Assembly: GCF_009727065.1 (NCBI RefSeq) | Contig: NZ_WNLP01000002.1 | Location: 1-64,000 of the forward strand | DNA from: Bifidobacterium canis | GTDB lineage: Bacteria; Actinomycetota; Actinomycetes; Actinomycetales; Bifidobacteriaceae | Reading direction: 5' to 3' | Length of the DNA: 64,000 bases | In this document: positions 1 to 8,843 of the stretch, in pieces | Position numbering within the stretch: the first letter of the stretch is position 1 | How the letters are laid out: each line of letters begins with the position of its first letter | The notes under the pieces: generated by a model | Databases searched by the model: none | Told to the model about the DNA's origin: nothing | What the model saw: the letters and a program-made list of their open reading frames with translations, nothing else | Position numbers and translations under genes: made by a program

Positions 1-84
1 TTGTCGAAAACCAACAAAAACAAAGCCAAACAACACAACCACCCAACACGACAACAACACGAAACCCACAACCAAAACCATTCC

Positions 85-178
85 ACCGGCGGGGACACAA
101 AACCAACCCGAAACCGCCATTCCCCCAACGCCCCGGGATCACCCACTCGACACCCGACCGATTCTGCATCCCACCAGC
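85..178 (+). repeat. degenerate terminal-inverted-repeat element, copy F
   Basis: The left end (85-104) matches the family end, with GGCGGGGACACAAAACC. The right end (160-178) is a decayed form, with ATCCCACCAGC. The interior is shorter than in the other copies. It is probably an old copy of the 115-119 bp family found at 298, 639, 5770, 21941 and 22407. Confidence 0.5.
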
Positions 179-297
179 GGACTCGCAGGTCGACGATGGG
201 ATGGTTCTTTAATGGGGTGGCTTTTGTGGTCTGACCGACGGTTCCCGCGTAGCACGCCGAGGCGCTTCGCCAGCGCCGTCGAGACGGCGCCCTGTCT

Positions 298-412
298 GCT
301 GGCGGGGACACAAAACCATTAGAGTTCGGCCGCCGATTCAGAAGAATGGCGGAAACCGCAGTTTCTAGGCTACGACCACTCGGCATTCGGACGGTTTCAC
401 ATCCCCACCAAC
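298..412 (+). repeat. terminal-inverted-repeat element, copy D
   Basis: The left end, GCTGGCGGGGACACAAAACC (298-317), is answered by GGTTTCACATCCCCACCAAC (393-412), near-perfect reverse complements. The interior contains the small stem GGCGGAAACCGC followed by AGTTTC and GGCTAC, a pattern shared with the other copies. No coding potential is seen. Confidence 0.8.
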
Positions 413-638
413 ACAACACGGGGCAAGGCACCACAAACAGCGGCCAGCCGACGAGACCAACGCACCGCAAAACCGAGCATGCACCAACAGACCTAGACGC
501 CACAGCCATAGGCCAAACCGCAAGATGACAACGAAGACCGCAAAACCACGCCCACCATCACCGAATCCGCGACGAACTCCGCAAAAAGACAACAGGAAAA
601 ACATGGCCGCATGCCCGAACCAGCCACACCGCCATTTC

Positions 639-757
639 ACTGGCGGGGATACAAAACCCAATCAAGAGCCATGTAGCCGATCCGGGGAAACGGCGGAAAA
701 CCGCGGTTCCCGAATTGCGGCTATACAACTTCAAACTGGTTTCATATCCCCACCAGC
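639..757 (+). repeat. terminal-inverted-repeat element, copy E
   Basis: The left end CTGGCGGGGATACAAAACC begins at 640 and the right end GGTTTCATATCCCCACCAGC covers 738-757. Inside, GGCGG-AAAA-CCGC sits within a longer stem (GGGAA...TTCCC) and an outer TAGCCG/CGGCTA pair, so the interior can fold as an extended hairpin. The flanks (CATTT on the left, AAAATG on the right) extend the complementarity. Confidence 0.8.
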
Positions 758-1000
758 AAAATGAAGGCTCCATGCGCTACGACCCACGTGCAGAAACGAC
801 CACCAAACAGGCAGCAAAGCACAAGTCACACATGAGCAGCTTGCGAATAATCAACTGGAGCCGAAAGCTTGACGCACAGCGCACGCATGGCGAAACGTGG
901 TAAGCCTATAAGTAGTAATTCATATATCTCGAACAACTCAGCGCGACACAAAGCGTCGCATAAAAACCAGCACACAAGCGCGCAAGCAGATTGGAGCAAC

Positions 1001-1771
1001 ATGGCAGACGAAACATCGAAAAAGCAAATCGTAGTATTAACAGGCGCCGGAATCTCCACTTCGGCAGGAATCCCGGACTTCCGCGGCCCTGATGGCGTGT
1101 GGACCAAGCACCCCGACCAGATGCAGGTCTACGACATCGACGCCTTCCTCACCGACAAGGAAGCGCGCGAATATTCGTGGCGCTGGCAAAAGGAATCCCC
1201 GGTGTGGAACGCGAAGCCAGGCAAAGCGCACTACGCACTCGTCGATCTGGAAAAAGCGGGTATGCTCAGCTTGATCGCCACACAGAACTTCGACGCGCTG
1301 CATGAGAAGGCGGGTAATAGTCCGAGCAAAATCGTGAACTTGCACGGCACAATCGGCACGTCGCATTGCATGAAGTGCCATGCGAAATACAACACCGCCG
1401 ACATCATGGCGAAGCTCAGCGAAGAGCCCGACCCGCACTGCCACCGCAACCTCCCCTACAAAGGCAACATGCCGTGCAACGGATTGCTCAAAACCGACGT
1501 CGTCTACTTCGGCGAGGCGCTGCCGGAGGGCGCGATGGAGCGCTCGATTCGCGCGGCTCAGCAGGCAGACGAGCTGTGGGTCATCGGCTCCACGCTTGAG
1601 GTGTTCCCGGCCGCGTCGATTGTGCCCGCCGCCGCGCAGGCTGGCGTGCCGATCACAATCATGAACATGGGGCGCACGCAGTACGACTCGCTCGCCACGC
1701 GACTGATCCACGACGACATCGCCACAGCGCTGCCCGAACTCGTGCAGCAGACGATCGCCGATAATAATTAA
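1001..1771 (+). CDS. NAD-dependent protein deacylase (sirtuin, Sir2 family)
   Basis: The 256-residue product is a Sir2-class enzyme. Known members remove acyl groups from protein lysines, using NAD+ and releasing nicotinamide and O-acyl-ADP-ribose in the cytoplasm. The NAD-binding GAGIST motif starts at residue 15 and is followed by AGIPDFRG. TQNFDALHEKAG and the catalytic His in LHG (residue 115) are present. A zinc-site CMKC pair (C123, C126) and two later cysteines form the structural finger. GSTLEVFPA closes the Rossmann part. The start ATG at 1001 is preceded by GGAG at 993-996; an upstream in-frame ATG at 869 lacks a good site and would add an unconserved extension. It converges with ilvA across a strong hairpin. 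Substrate is not deducible. Confidence 0.93.
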   Translation: MADETSKKQIVVLTGAGISTSAGIPDFRGPDGVWTKHPDQMQVYDIDAFLTDKEAREYSWRWQKESPVWNAKPGKAHYALVDLEKAGMLSLIATQNFDALHEKAGNSPSKIVNLHGTIGTSHCMKCHAKYNTADIMAKLSEEPDPHCHRNLPYKGNMPCNGLLKTDVVYFGEALPEGAMERSIRAAQQADELWVIGSTLEVFPAASIVPAAAQAGVPITIMNMGRTQYDSLATRLIHDDIATALPELVQQTIADNN

Positions 1772-1843
1772 TTAAAATAATTAAATATTTAATATAATAT
1801 ATAATTAATTATTTTAAATAGCAGCAAACAAAGCAAAATAAAC

Positions 1844-1884
1844 GGCGCGCGGCGCGGGAGAATCGTTTTCCCGCGCCGCGCGCC
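1844..1884. terminator. bidirectional hairpin between sirtuin and ilvA
   Basis: Sixteen-base arms (1844-1859 and 1869-1884, almost pure G/C) close a nine-base loop between two convergent genes. The segment just upstream (1770-1840) is a long run of A and T, giving T-rich sequence for the minus-strand transcript. Confidence 0.8.
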
Positions 1885-1911
1885 CAATACATACCGACCG
1901 CAGTGCGCGAC

Positions 1912-3177
1912 TCAGTAGATGCGCTTTGGTGTGTAGCCAGCCTCGGCGAGCATGTGCAGCACCTGCTCGATGTGGTCGGGGCCGTTCGTTTCAACGGTCA
2001 CACCGAGCGCCACCGAGTTGGTGTAGTGACCGTTCGCCTTGAACTGGTCGTGATCCAGCGCGATGACATTGGCGCGCGCCTGCGCGAGAATCGTCGCCAC
2101 CTTGACGAGCTGACCAGGGGTGTCGGGCAGTTCGACTTCGAAGTTCATGATGCGGCCGCGCGCGATCATGCCCTTCTGAATAACAGCGCCAATGGTCACC
2201 GTGTCGATATTGCCGCCGGAAAGAATCGGCACGACGACGTGCTCGCCCGGAGCCTCCGCGAACTTGCGCGAACGCAGATTGAGATGATCAAGCGCGGCAA
2301 GCGACACCGCGCCGGCGGCCTCGACCACCATTTTGTGCTTTTCGAGCATCAGCAGAATCATCTCGTTGATGTCGCGCTCCGACACTTCCACGAGATCGTC
2401 GAGGAACTCGTTGAGCAGAGCGAACGTCAGATCTCCGGGACGGCGCACGGCAACGCCTTCCGCAGACGTGACCACTTTCTCCGCAGACACCACATGCCCA
2501 GCCGCGAACGAGCGGCGGAACGCAGGCGATCCCTCGGGAATCGCACCGATCACGCGCACGTCCGGGCGGAACGTCTTGACCGCCAGCGCCACGCCAGCGC
2601 CAAGTCCACCACCGCCGAGCGGCACAACGATGTCGGTGACATCGGGCACATCTTCGAGAATCTCCATGCCGATCGTGCCCTGCCCGCACAGCACCTCGTA
2701 ATCGTCGAACGGCGGAACGTAGGTCATGCCCTCGGTTTTGCTCAGCTCGATCGCGTACGCGGCGGCTTCGTCGAACACGTCGCCGTGCAGCACGACTTCG
2801 GCGCCATACGCCTTCGTCGCGTCCACCTTGAGCGGCGGAGTGATCGTCGGCATCAGAATCGTGGCCTTCGCGCCGCGCTCACGTGCCGCGTATGCCACGC
2901 CCTGCGCGTGATTTCCCGCCGACGCGGTGACGATGCCGCGCGCGAGCTCTTCGTCAGAAAGCGAAGCAATCTTGTTGTACGCACCGCGAATTTTGAACGA
3001 TCCGGTCACCTGCAGATTCTCCGGCTTGAGCAGAATCTTGTGACCGGTCATCTCAGACAGCACCGGCGATTCGATGATCTCGGTGTGGCGGGCGGTTCCT
3101 TCGAGACGCTGGGCGGCCAGTTTCAGCTCCGCCGCGTGGTCTCGGCGCATTGCTTGCAACACATCTTTCTGTTCCAT
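1912..3177 (-). CDS. ilvA: threonine dehydratase with ACT domain
   Basis: This PLP enzyme deaminates L-threonine to 2-oxobutyrate, the first step toward isoleucine. The 421-residue product has the PLP lysine in GSFKIRGAYNK (K62), the SAGNHAQG substrate loop and the glycine-rich phosphate-binding PLGGGGLGAG. A single C-terminal ACT domain begins near FEVELPDTPGQL, so allosteric control is likely. Length and one ACT domain fit the short form common in actinobacteria, not the two-ACT E. coli IlvA. I chose the ATG at 3177 because the family starts here; in-frame ATGs at 3237 and 3273 would add an unconserved tail running into the 3250-3279 hairpin. No strong ribosome binding site decides the start. 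A catabolic role cannot be excluded. Confidence 0.9.
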   Translation of the reverse strand: MEQKDVLQAMRRDHAAELKLAAQRLEGTARHTEIIESPVLSEMTGHKILLKPENLQVTGSFKIRGAYNKIASLSDEELARGIVTASAGNHAQGVAYAARERGAKATILMPTITPPLKVDATKAYGAEVVLHGDVFDEAAAYAIELSKTEGMTYVPPFDDYEVLCGQGTIGMEILEDVPDVTDIVVPLGGGGLGAGVALAVKTFRPDVRVIGAIPEGSPAFRRSFAAGHVVSAEKVVTSAEGVAVRRPGDLTFALLNEFLDDLVEVSERDINEMILLMLEKHKMVVEAAGAVSLAALDHLNLRSRKFAEAPGEHVVVPILSGGNIDTVTIGAVIQKGMIARGRIMNFEVELPDTPGQLVKVATILAQARANVIALDHDQFKANGHYTNSVALGVTVETNGPDHIEQVLHMLAEAGYTPKRIY

Positions 3178-3249
3178 GCGCGCAAGTTTAAGAGAAAAAC
3201 GCGAATTCGTCACGCACTGTCCGAGTGTTGACACCATGTAATAAGAAAT

Positions 3250-3279
3250 GCGCGCGTGTTTCCCGTGAAACACGCGCGC
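3250..3279. terminator. GC-rich hairpin terminator downstream of the GH13 gene
   Basis: Perfect 13-base arms (GCGCGCGTGTTTC and its complement) close a CCGT loop. On the minus strand it follows the alpha-glucosidase stop by about 36 bases and is followed by a T-rich run. Its centre is also a near-perfect parS sequence. Confidence 0.75.
3257..3272. promoter_or_regulatory. parS: parS-like ParB site
   Basis: This 16-mer differs at one position from the widely conserved parS palindrome TGTTTCACGTGAAACA (here TGTTTCCCGTGAAACA). It lies about 60 kb from oriC on the side that encodes ParA/ParB, where parS sites are expected. Because it is the centre of a terminator hairpin, palindromy alone could explain it. 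Confidence 0.5.
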
Positions 3280-3315
3280 ATGATAATCAATAATTATTCA
3301 AATTATTTAAATTAC

Positions 3316-5136
3316 TTACAGCTCGATGACAACGCCTTCCCAGCCGGCGAGCTCGCCGCTGGCCAGCGACTTCTCGGAGTGAATGGCGTCGTACGTGCTC
3401 AGGATGATCTGGTCTTCGCGCACGCCGTCGCCGATCAAATCGGCGACCGGCTTAGGCAGCGCGCCGTGCTGGCCGGTCAGGTTGATCGCCATGAGCACGC
3501 GCTTGTCTCCAAGCGTGCGGGTGAACGCGTAGATCTTCTCGTCATCGTCGTCGACGAGCTGCCACTCGCCGGCAGCAACGACCGCGCTGTTGTGGCGCAG
3601 GTTGACGAGCTTCTTGTAGAACGCGAACACCGAGTCCGGGTCGTCGAACTGCGCTGCAGCGTTGATCTCCACGTGGTTCGGGTTCACGCTGATCCACGGT
3701 TCGGTCGGAGCGTCGGCCGCGGTGAATCCCGCGTATTTCGAGCCGTCCCACTGCATCGGCGTGCGCGCGTTGTCGCGGCCGAACAGTGCGAGGGCGTCCA
3801 TCATCGACTCCTTCGACTGCACCTTCGCCTCTTCCACGCGCTGGCGGTATGCGTTGATCGATTCGAGGTCGCGGTACTGGTCGAGCTTCGTGAAGTGCGC
3901 GCCGGTCATGCCGAGCTCTTCGCCCTGGTAGATGTACGGCGTGCCACGGTGCAGATGCACGAGCATGCCGAAGGCCTTCGCCGAGTGCGCACGATTCTCC
4001 TCGGTGCTGTCATCGCCCCAACGAGTGACGACTCGCGGCTGATCGTGGTTGCAGGTGAACAGGCTCGCCCAGCCGTGCTTACTGACCGCGTTCTGCTGCG
4101 CTTCGAGCTGCTTGCGCAGGTGGCGCACGTCGAAATCGACCTTCTCCCACTTCGAACCGGCCTGATCGATGCCAACGTGGTCGAAGAGGAAGAGCATGTC
4201 GAGCTCTTTGTGTGCGGGATCGGTGATGTATTCGTTACGCACGGCATCAACGCCCGGAGCCTCGCCGACATTCATGTAGCCGTCACGCTTCTCGAAGACC
4301 TCGCGGCGCATCTCCTGCAGGAACTCGTCGATGCGCGGACCGTCCGAGCAGAATGGGTACGGCGACGAATAGCCCTCAGGGCCTGCCGGGTAATCGTCGA
4401 TCTCGCTGCCAGGCTCACCCGGCAGACGTCCCATCGAATCGACCACCTTGGAGATCTGCGTGATCACGTCCATGCGGAAGCCGTCGATGCCGCGATCCAT
4501 CCACCAGTTCATCATCTTGTAGACGGCCTTGCGCACCTCCGGGTTCTCCCAGTTGAGGTCAGGCTGCTTCTTCGAGTACTGGTGGAAGAAGTATTCGCCG
4601 CGCTTCGGGTCATACTCCCACGCGGAACCGCCGAAATACGAACCCCACTCGTTCGGCTCGGCACCCGGAGTGCCCGGCTCCTTGCCTTCGCGGGCCGGAC
4701 GCCACCAATACCAGTCGGCTTTCTCGGAGTTCGGGTCGCGCGACTCCTGGAACCATGCATGCTCGTCGGAGGTGTGGTTGACCACCAGATCCATGATGAT
4801 CTTGATGCCGCGCTTATGCGCCTCGGCAAGCAACTCGTCCATGTCGTCCATCGTGCCGAACAGCGGGTCGATCGCCTGATAATCGGAGATATCGTAGCCG
4901 TTGTCGTCCTGCGGGGACTTGTAGACCGGGCTCAGCCAGATCACGTCGACGCCAAGATCGGCAATGTAGTCCAAGCGGCTCGTGATGCCCTTGAGATCGC
5001 CGATGCCGTCTCCGTTGGAGTCCTGGAAGCTGCGCGGGTAGATCTGATAAACCACCGCGTTCGCCCACCACGGGTTCGGCGTCGCACCGTTCGTGCGCAC
5101 CGAATCCGGCAATGTACTGCGATTCATTGTTGTCAT
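3316..5136 (-). CDS. GH13 alpha-glucosidase (oligo-1,6-glucosidase type)
   Basis: The 606-residue cytoplasmic enzyme belongs to glycoside hydrolase family 13 and has no signal peptide. Known relatives release glucose from the non-reducing end of isomalto-oligosaccharides, panose, sucrose or maltose-type sugars. Visible motifs are DLVVNHTSDEH (region I, residues 116-126), GFRMDV with nucleophile D223 and the region-II valine typical of alpha-1,6 activity, acid/base E291 in NVGEAPG, and the transition-state stabiliser D364 in CNHDQPR. The ATG at 5136 has AAAGGAGC six bases upstream; a longer frame to 5277 lacks support. It lies downstream of the GH36/ABC genes on the same strand and fits intracellular breakdown of imported oligosaccharides. 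Exact linkage preference is inferred. Confidence 0.92.
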   Translation of the reverse strand: MTTMNRSTLPDSVRTNGATPNPWWANAVVYQIYPRSFQDSNGDGIGDLKGITSRLDYIADLGVDVIWLSPVYKSPQDDNGYDISDYQAIDPLFGTMDDMDELLAEAHKRGIKIIMDLVVNHTSDEHAWFQESRDPNSEKADWYWWRPAREGKEPGTPGAEPNEWGSYFGGSAWEYDPKRGEYFFHQYSKKQPDLNWENPEVRKAVYKMMNWWMDRGIDGFRMDVITQISKVVDSMGRLPGEPGSEIDDYPAGPEGYSSPYPFCSDGPRIDEFLQEMRREVFEKRDGYMNVGEAPGVDAVRNEYITDPAHKELDMLFLFDHVGIDQAGSKWEKVDFDVRHLRKQLEAQQNAVSKHGWASLFTCNHDQPRVVTRWGDDSTEENRAHSAKAFGMLVHLHRGTPYIYQGEELGMTGAHFTKLDQYRDLESINAYRQRVEEAKVQSKESMMDALALFGRDNARTPMQWDGSKYAGFTAADAPTEPWISVNPNHVEINAAAQFDDPDSVFAFYKKLVNLRHNSAVVAAGEWQLVDDDDEKIYAFTRTLGDKRVLMAINLTGQHGALPKPVADLIGDGVREDQIILSTYDAIHSEKSLASGELAGWEGVVIEL

Positions 5137-5370
5137 GTAAGCTCCTTTGCCACGCTTTCTCACGTTTTTACGCTTACATGCTATGCCCTGCCCAATTAGT
5201 TGCCCACTGCGCTTTCTCGATGGGCGTGTGGGAAAGTAATTCACTCTTCGTTCACATCGCAACGCGCAAAGCGGCACAGCATCCTTAGCAATTCAACTGC
5301 GCACGCCATCTTCCCAATCCCCTCCGCCCTTCCCAATCCCCTCCGCCGTGCTCTTCTTATCGCCGCCCTC

Positions 5371-5570
5371 GGCACGTTATGTCTATTTGTAATTTGCGCG
5401 CTCTAGTTGGAAAAACGGTCACTCTATTTGGAAATTACGCGCGGTATTTGGAAAATACGCGTGCTATTTGGAAAATACGTCACGTTTTCACCCAAAAAGT
5501 GACGTATTTTCCAACTAAAGCGCGCAAATTACAAATAGAGCGCGTAGTTTCCAATTAGACATAACGTGCC
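5371..5570. repeat. 200-bp imperfect palindrome made of tandem short repeats
   Basis: The ends GGCACGTTATGTCTA (5371-5385) and TAGACATAACGTGCC (5556-5570) are perfect inverted repeats. Between them, variants of CTATTTGGAAAATACGCG occur about every 22-25 bases and reappear in reverse after the centre near 5500. No coding frame fits. A 19-base tandem direct repeat (CTTCCCAATCCCCTCCGCC) lies just outside at about 5310-5347. Confidence 0.75.
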
Positions 5571-5769
5571 GGGTGAAGCAACGATTCTTACACCAAAACG
5601 GCACGCAGTCTACAGGGCATCACGCACCCGATGCTTACTTATGGTGGCTACACCGTGCATACACACGAGTTACATACTCCGGAAGTTCTTGCGCCAAACA
5701 CTGGCCTACCGCCCCAACTGTAGTGACGCCAGAAGTACACTCATAGACCACTCGCTCTGCCTGTATTTT

Positions 5770-5885
5770 GCTGGCGGGGATATAAAACTTCCAAAGTAGC
5801 AAGTATCTAGCAGATTATTTCGTCGGAAATAGCCCTTTCTGGCACACGCATACATGGCAGTAATCGAGTTTTTATCCCCGCCAGC
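5770..5885 (+). repeat. terminal-inverted-repeat element, copy A
   Basis: GCTGGCGGGGATATAAAACT (5770-5789) and AGTTTTTATCCCCGCCAGC (5867-5885) are inverted ends. The outside flanks TTTT and AAAA extend the pairing. The interior (GGAAATAGCC...TTTC) resembles the stem in the other copies. The rest of the 5137-5918 gap holds only this element and the 5371-5570 palindrome. Confidence 0.8.
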
Positions 5886-5918
5886 AAAACGGGAAGGACG
5901 CAAGCGCTGGAAGAGCGG

Positions 5919-7742
5919 CTAGTAGCGCGCGAGGAGCGAGTCTCCGTAGTTCAGGTCGTGCTCGAAAATCTCACCTGACGCAATGGTGTGCTCGCTGGCG
6001 TCCGGCAGATTGACAGTGATCGGCTCCTGCCGGGCAGTGAGGGTGACATGCTGCGCGCGGTCGGCGTTGAGCCCGACGAAGAGTACGACTTCGTGACCAT
6101 GGTACGTGTTGCGGATGCCGAGCGGCGTCTCGCCGTGCACCGGATCTGCGAGCAGACTACTCTCCACGGGTATGCCAACGTGTTCCGGTCGATTGATTGT
6201 TCCATCCGCGTTGACGAACGCGCACAATAATTCGGCGTCGGTGTCGCCGAGTGCGTCGGAGCAGTATATCGGACCGCCGCTGATCCACCGCAGCAACGCG
6301 TGGGTGCGCGCGTGCGGGTGCTTGGTCCAGAACATGTCCCAGTCGCAGTGGTAGAGATTGCCGAGCAAAAGCGAGCAGTACGCGTTTTCGATGGCGTGCT
6401 CGGCGAGCGATTCCGGAATGTTCGGGAAGAAGTCGTCGCTCGTGCGGGTGATCGGCGAACTTGGGCGGCGCCAATAGTTCTCCGGTGCCATGCCCATGCA
6501 GTTGATGAGCGCGGAGTCGAACAGCTCGGCGGTGACCTCGTCCAGCACGCGATGCCGCTCACCGAGTTCGCTGAATGATTCCACACCGCGGGTGAACACG
6601 GACATCGTGCTTTGAGAATCGACTTTCACGAAGTCGACGCCGGCGTCGGCGAGCTGTGTATCCCAGCGATGCCAGAACATAGCGTCGTCCGATGATTGCG
6701 CGGACGGCACAGCGGGCACTGTCATGCCGTTCGGCAGCATTTCCAGCACATTGTGCAGAGGTGCGAAGTCGGGAGCAGCAGGATCGATGCCGCGCCAATA
6801 GCCTTGGAACGCTTGCCATACGCCGACATAGCGCACGCCGAATTCACTCTTGAGCACTTCGACGGTGTGCGCAAGGCCTTGCGGGAAACAGCTTGGGGCG
6901 GCTTCGAAGCCCGTCAGCTTGCTGTCGCTGGTTCGCGACCAGCCGTCATCGATGAGCACCCACGAAATCGGCACACGATTCGCCTGGAATTCACGCATTT
7001 TCTCGAGTATGGCCTGCTCGCTCACATTCTGGCCGAGCGAATCCCATGTGCACCAGCCCAAGCCCTGCAGAGCCTTCGGGAACGGGCGCTCGCTTACCGT
7101 TCGAATGTTGTTGGCTTCGGCGGCATAGAGCGCACACTGTTGAACGAGCGCATATGGATCGTCACCGTGCGCGTACACAAGCGCCAAGCCATCGAGACCG
7201 CTGTGGCCGGCTTGGTTCGAAGATATATCGACGAGCACCTGATCAGTTGCACGCTCAGTGCCTGCATCACCGGAACCGGCGCTGGCGCTGGCATTTGCGC
7301 GAATATCGGTACGGCTTGCACCGTTGCTCACCGCGAGTAAAACGTGCCACTGCTCATCGTGATTGTCATTGAGCTCGCTGCTCGTCTTCCACATGATCAT
7401 CTGCGTACGCTCGGGTATATCGTGCAGATTCTTCACCCACGTAGGGCGCATCCACCACTCTTTGTGCTGGTACAGGCACAGGATCGAGGACGACAGCTGG
7501 CTCGCCGGCAACCGCAAACCAATGGACAGCGAGCGCCCCGCTTGGAATGTAGCGTGTTCGAGAATCGGATTCTCCACGGGGAGCTGGGCATGCACGGTGA
7601 CGGCGGTTACCGGCTCACCCATAGTTGAGCCTTCATTGACGCTTGCCACATTGAGCGGCAGCTCTACCACGGCACGCTCACCGGCAGGTCCGGATTCCGT
7701 ATGGGCCGCCACCGATGTGACCGACAGCAAGATGCTAACCAT
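5919..7742 (-). CDS. GH36 raffinose-synthase/Sip1-like alpha-galactosidase
   Basis: The 607-residue protein belongs to the GH36 branch related to plant raffinose synthase, seed-imbibition protein and alkaline alpha-galactosidase. In bacteria such proteins are usually expected to cleave or transfer galactose on raffinose-family oligosaccharides. Motifs seen are GLGWCTWDSLG, WVLIDDGW, the nucleophile Asp in FVKVDSQS and the acid/base region ITRTSDDFFPN. No signal peptide is seen from the chosen ATG at 7742, which has AAAGGAGAG six bases upstream; an upstream in-frame ATG would add a hydrophobic segment but lacks a binding site. It follows the two permease genes after a hairpin and precedes the GH13 gene. 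Hydrolase versus transferase activity cannot be settled from sequence. Confidence 0.85.
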   Translation of the reverse strand: MVSILLSVTSVAAHTESGPAGERAVVELPLNVASVNEGSTMGEPVTAVTVHAQLPVENPILEHATFQAGRSLSIGLRLPASQLSSSILCLYQHKEWWMRPTWVKNLHDIPERTQMIMWKTSSELNDNHDEQWHVLLAVSNGASRTDIRANASASAGSGDAGTERATDQVLVDISSNQAGHSGLDGLALVYAHGDDPYALVQQCALYAAEANNIRTVSERPFPKALQGLGWCTWDSLGQNVSEQAILEKMREFQANRVPISWVLIDDGWSRTSDSKLTGFEAAPSCFPQGLAHTVEVLKSEFGVRYVGVWQAFQGYWRGIDPAAPDFAPLHNVLEMLPNGMTVPAVPSAQSSDDAMFWHRWDTQLADAGVDFVKVDSQSTMSVFTRGVESFSELGERHRVLDEVTAELFDSALINCMGMAPENYWRRPSSPITRTSDDFFPNIPESLAEHAIENAYCSLLLGNLYHCDWDMFWTKHPHARTHALLRWISGGPIYCSDALGDTDAELLCAFVNADGTINRPEHVGIPVESSLLADPVHGETPLGIRNTYHGHEVVLFVGLNADRAQHVTLTARQEPITVNLPDASEHTIASGEIFEHDLNYGDSLLARY

Positions 7743-7857
7743 ATGACTCTCCTTTGCGCGCCAACATCCAATCGCTGCCAACAGCGTAACCGCCACCCCT
7801 CCAAGCCACAACCCGCCACGCCGCCACCCCTCTTCCTCCGTCACCGATGGCAACGAA

Positions 7858-7900
7858 AAGCCCGGCGCGGAACTCTGCGAACAGAGACCGCGCCGGGCTT
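7858..7900 (-). terminator. terminator after the permease genes
   Basis: Arms AAGCCCGGCGCGG and complement (7858-7870, 7888-7900) form a strong stem. On the minus strand it is followed by CTTTTCGTT. It lies 29 bases past the stop of the distal permease and separates it from the GH36 gene. Confidence 0.85.
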
Positions 7901-7929
7901 GCTGATGCGAGGAGGAAAAAGAGGATCGG

Positions 7930-8838
7930 TTACTTGACGGCGCCGCGCATCACGCCACCGATCACCCACTTCTGGGCGAAGATGTAGACGATGAGCACCG
8001 GAGCCATGGCCATCAGGTAGCTGGCGAACGCAACCGGGTAGTTCGTGGCGAACTGCGAGCTGAACACATACTGTGCCAGCGGAATCGTCTGGTTGCTCTG
8101 GTTCGTCAGGATGATGAGCGGGAGCAGGAAGTCGTTCCATGCCCACAGGGTTGTGGTGATCGCGATCGTCGCGTTGATCGGCCCCATCAGCGGGAAGATG
8201 ATCTTCCAGAAGATGCGCCACGTGCCGGCGCCGTCGATGCGGGCGGCCTCTTCAAGCGACACCGGAATCGAACGGATGAAGCCGGTGGCGATGAACAGGT
8301 TCGTGCCCAAGCCGAGCACCACGTAGAGCAGGATCAGTCCGGCCTGATTGTCGAGGTGCAGCGAGCCCATCTGCTTGGCGATCGGCAGCATCACCACGGG
8401 GAACGGCACGAACATCGCGGCGATGAAGAAGTAATAGAGGAAGCGGAAGAATCGCTTATCCATGTTGCGCGCGATCGCGTAGGCGACGAACGTGTTCGTC
8501 AGCAACGTCAGCGTCACCGCGAGCACAGTGATGATCGCCGAGTTGAGTGCGGCGCGCGGGTAATCCACCATATTCGAGGCGGTGGCGAAGTTGCTCCACT
8601 GCCAGCTCGTCGGCAGACTGAATGTGCCGGCTTCGGCTGGCGTCTTCAGTGCGGTGACGATGGTGAAATAGAGCGGCACGAGAATCGTCAGGCTGAACAC
8701 CGCGATGACCGCGGTGAGCCACCAGTTGATGCGGCGATCCTTGCGATACTTCTCTTTCTTCGGCTTGCCGAGCGTGCCGGGCGCACCAGCAGTCACAGTA
8801 TTTCCAGTCATAGTATTCGCAGTATTTGCAGCACTCAT
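7930..8838 (-). CDS. sugar ABC transporter permease, MalG/RafG type
   Basis: This 302-residue integral membrane protein is the second permease of a CUT1 carbohydrate importer. It has about six hydrophobic segments and the EAA loop (EEAARIDGAGTWRIFWKIIFP), which docks the ATPase. The N terminus before the first helix is low-complexity and basic. ATG 8838 has AAAGGT about ten bases upstream; a GTG at 8847 would overlap the upstream gene but sits too close to that site. The upstream permease stops six bases before this start, so the two are co-transcribed with the binding protein. No ATPase gene lies in the cluster. Confidence 0.92.
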   Translation of the reverse strand: MSAANTANTMTGNTVTAGAPGTLGKPKKEKYRKDRRINWWLTAVIAVFSLTILVPLYFTIVTALKTPAEAGTFSLPTSWQWSNFATASNMVDYPRAALNSAIITVLAVTLTLLTNTFVAYAIARNMDKRFFRFLYYFFIAAMFVPFPVVMLPIAKQMGSLHLDNQAGLILLYVVLGLGTNLFIATGFIRSIPVSLEEAARIDGAGTWRIFWKIIFPLMGPINATIAITTTLWAWNDFLLPLIILTNQSNQTIPLAQYVFSSQFATNYPVAFASYLMAMAPVLIVYIFAQKWVIGGVMRGAVK

Positions 8839-8843
8839 CTCTC

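Larger units (their letters stand above)
1..1000. other. gene-free stretch with repeats
   Basis: I see no credible gene here. The open frames are short, lack ribosome binding sites and are made of low-complexity A/C-rich sequence (Thr, Asn, His, Pro rich), especially in the first 120 bases. The stretch holds three copies of a short inverted-repeat element, listed separately. Base composition differs from the coding DNA that follows. It could be the decayed edge of an accessory region, but the upstream neighbour lies outside the window. Confidence 0.6.

Noticed and set aside
1-234. 77-residue frame at the window start
   Set aside because: Low-complexity Asn/His/Thr composition and it overlaps repeat copy F; no support as a gene.
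85-757. CRISPR array from repeated GGGGATACAAAACC motifs
   Set aside because: The motifs are inverted pairs about 75 bases apart, not regular direct repeats with unique spacers, and no cas gene is present.
1903-3231. Long plus-strand open frame opposite ilvA
   Set aside because: It is antisense to a clearly recognised enzyme, rich in His/Arg, without a binding site; an effect of high GC.
3256-5199. 647-residue plus-strand frame opposite the GH13 gene
   Set aside because: Antisense shadow of a gene with all catalytic motifs; composition is Arg/Val/His-biased.
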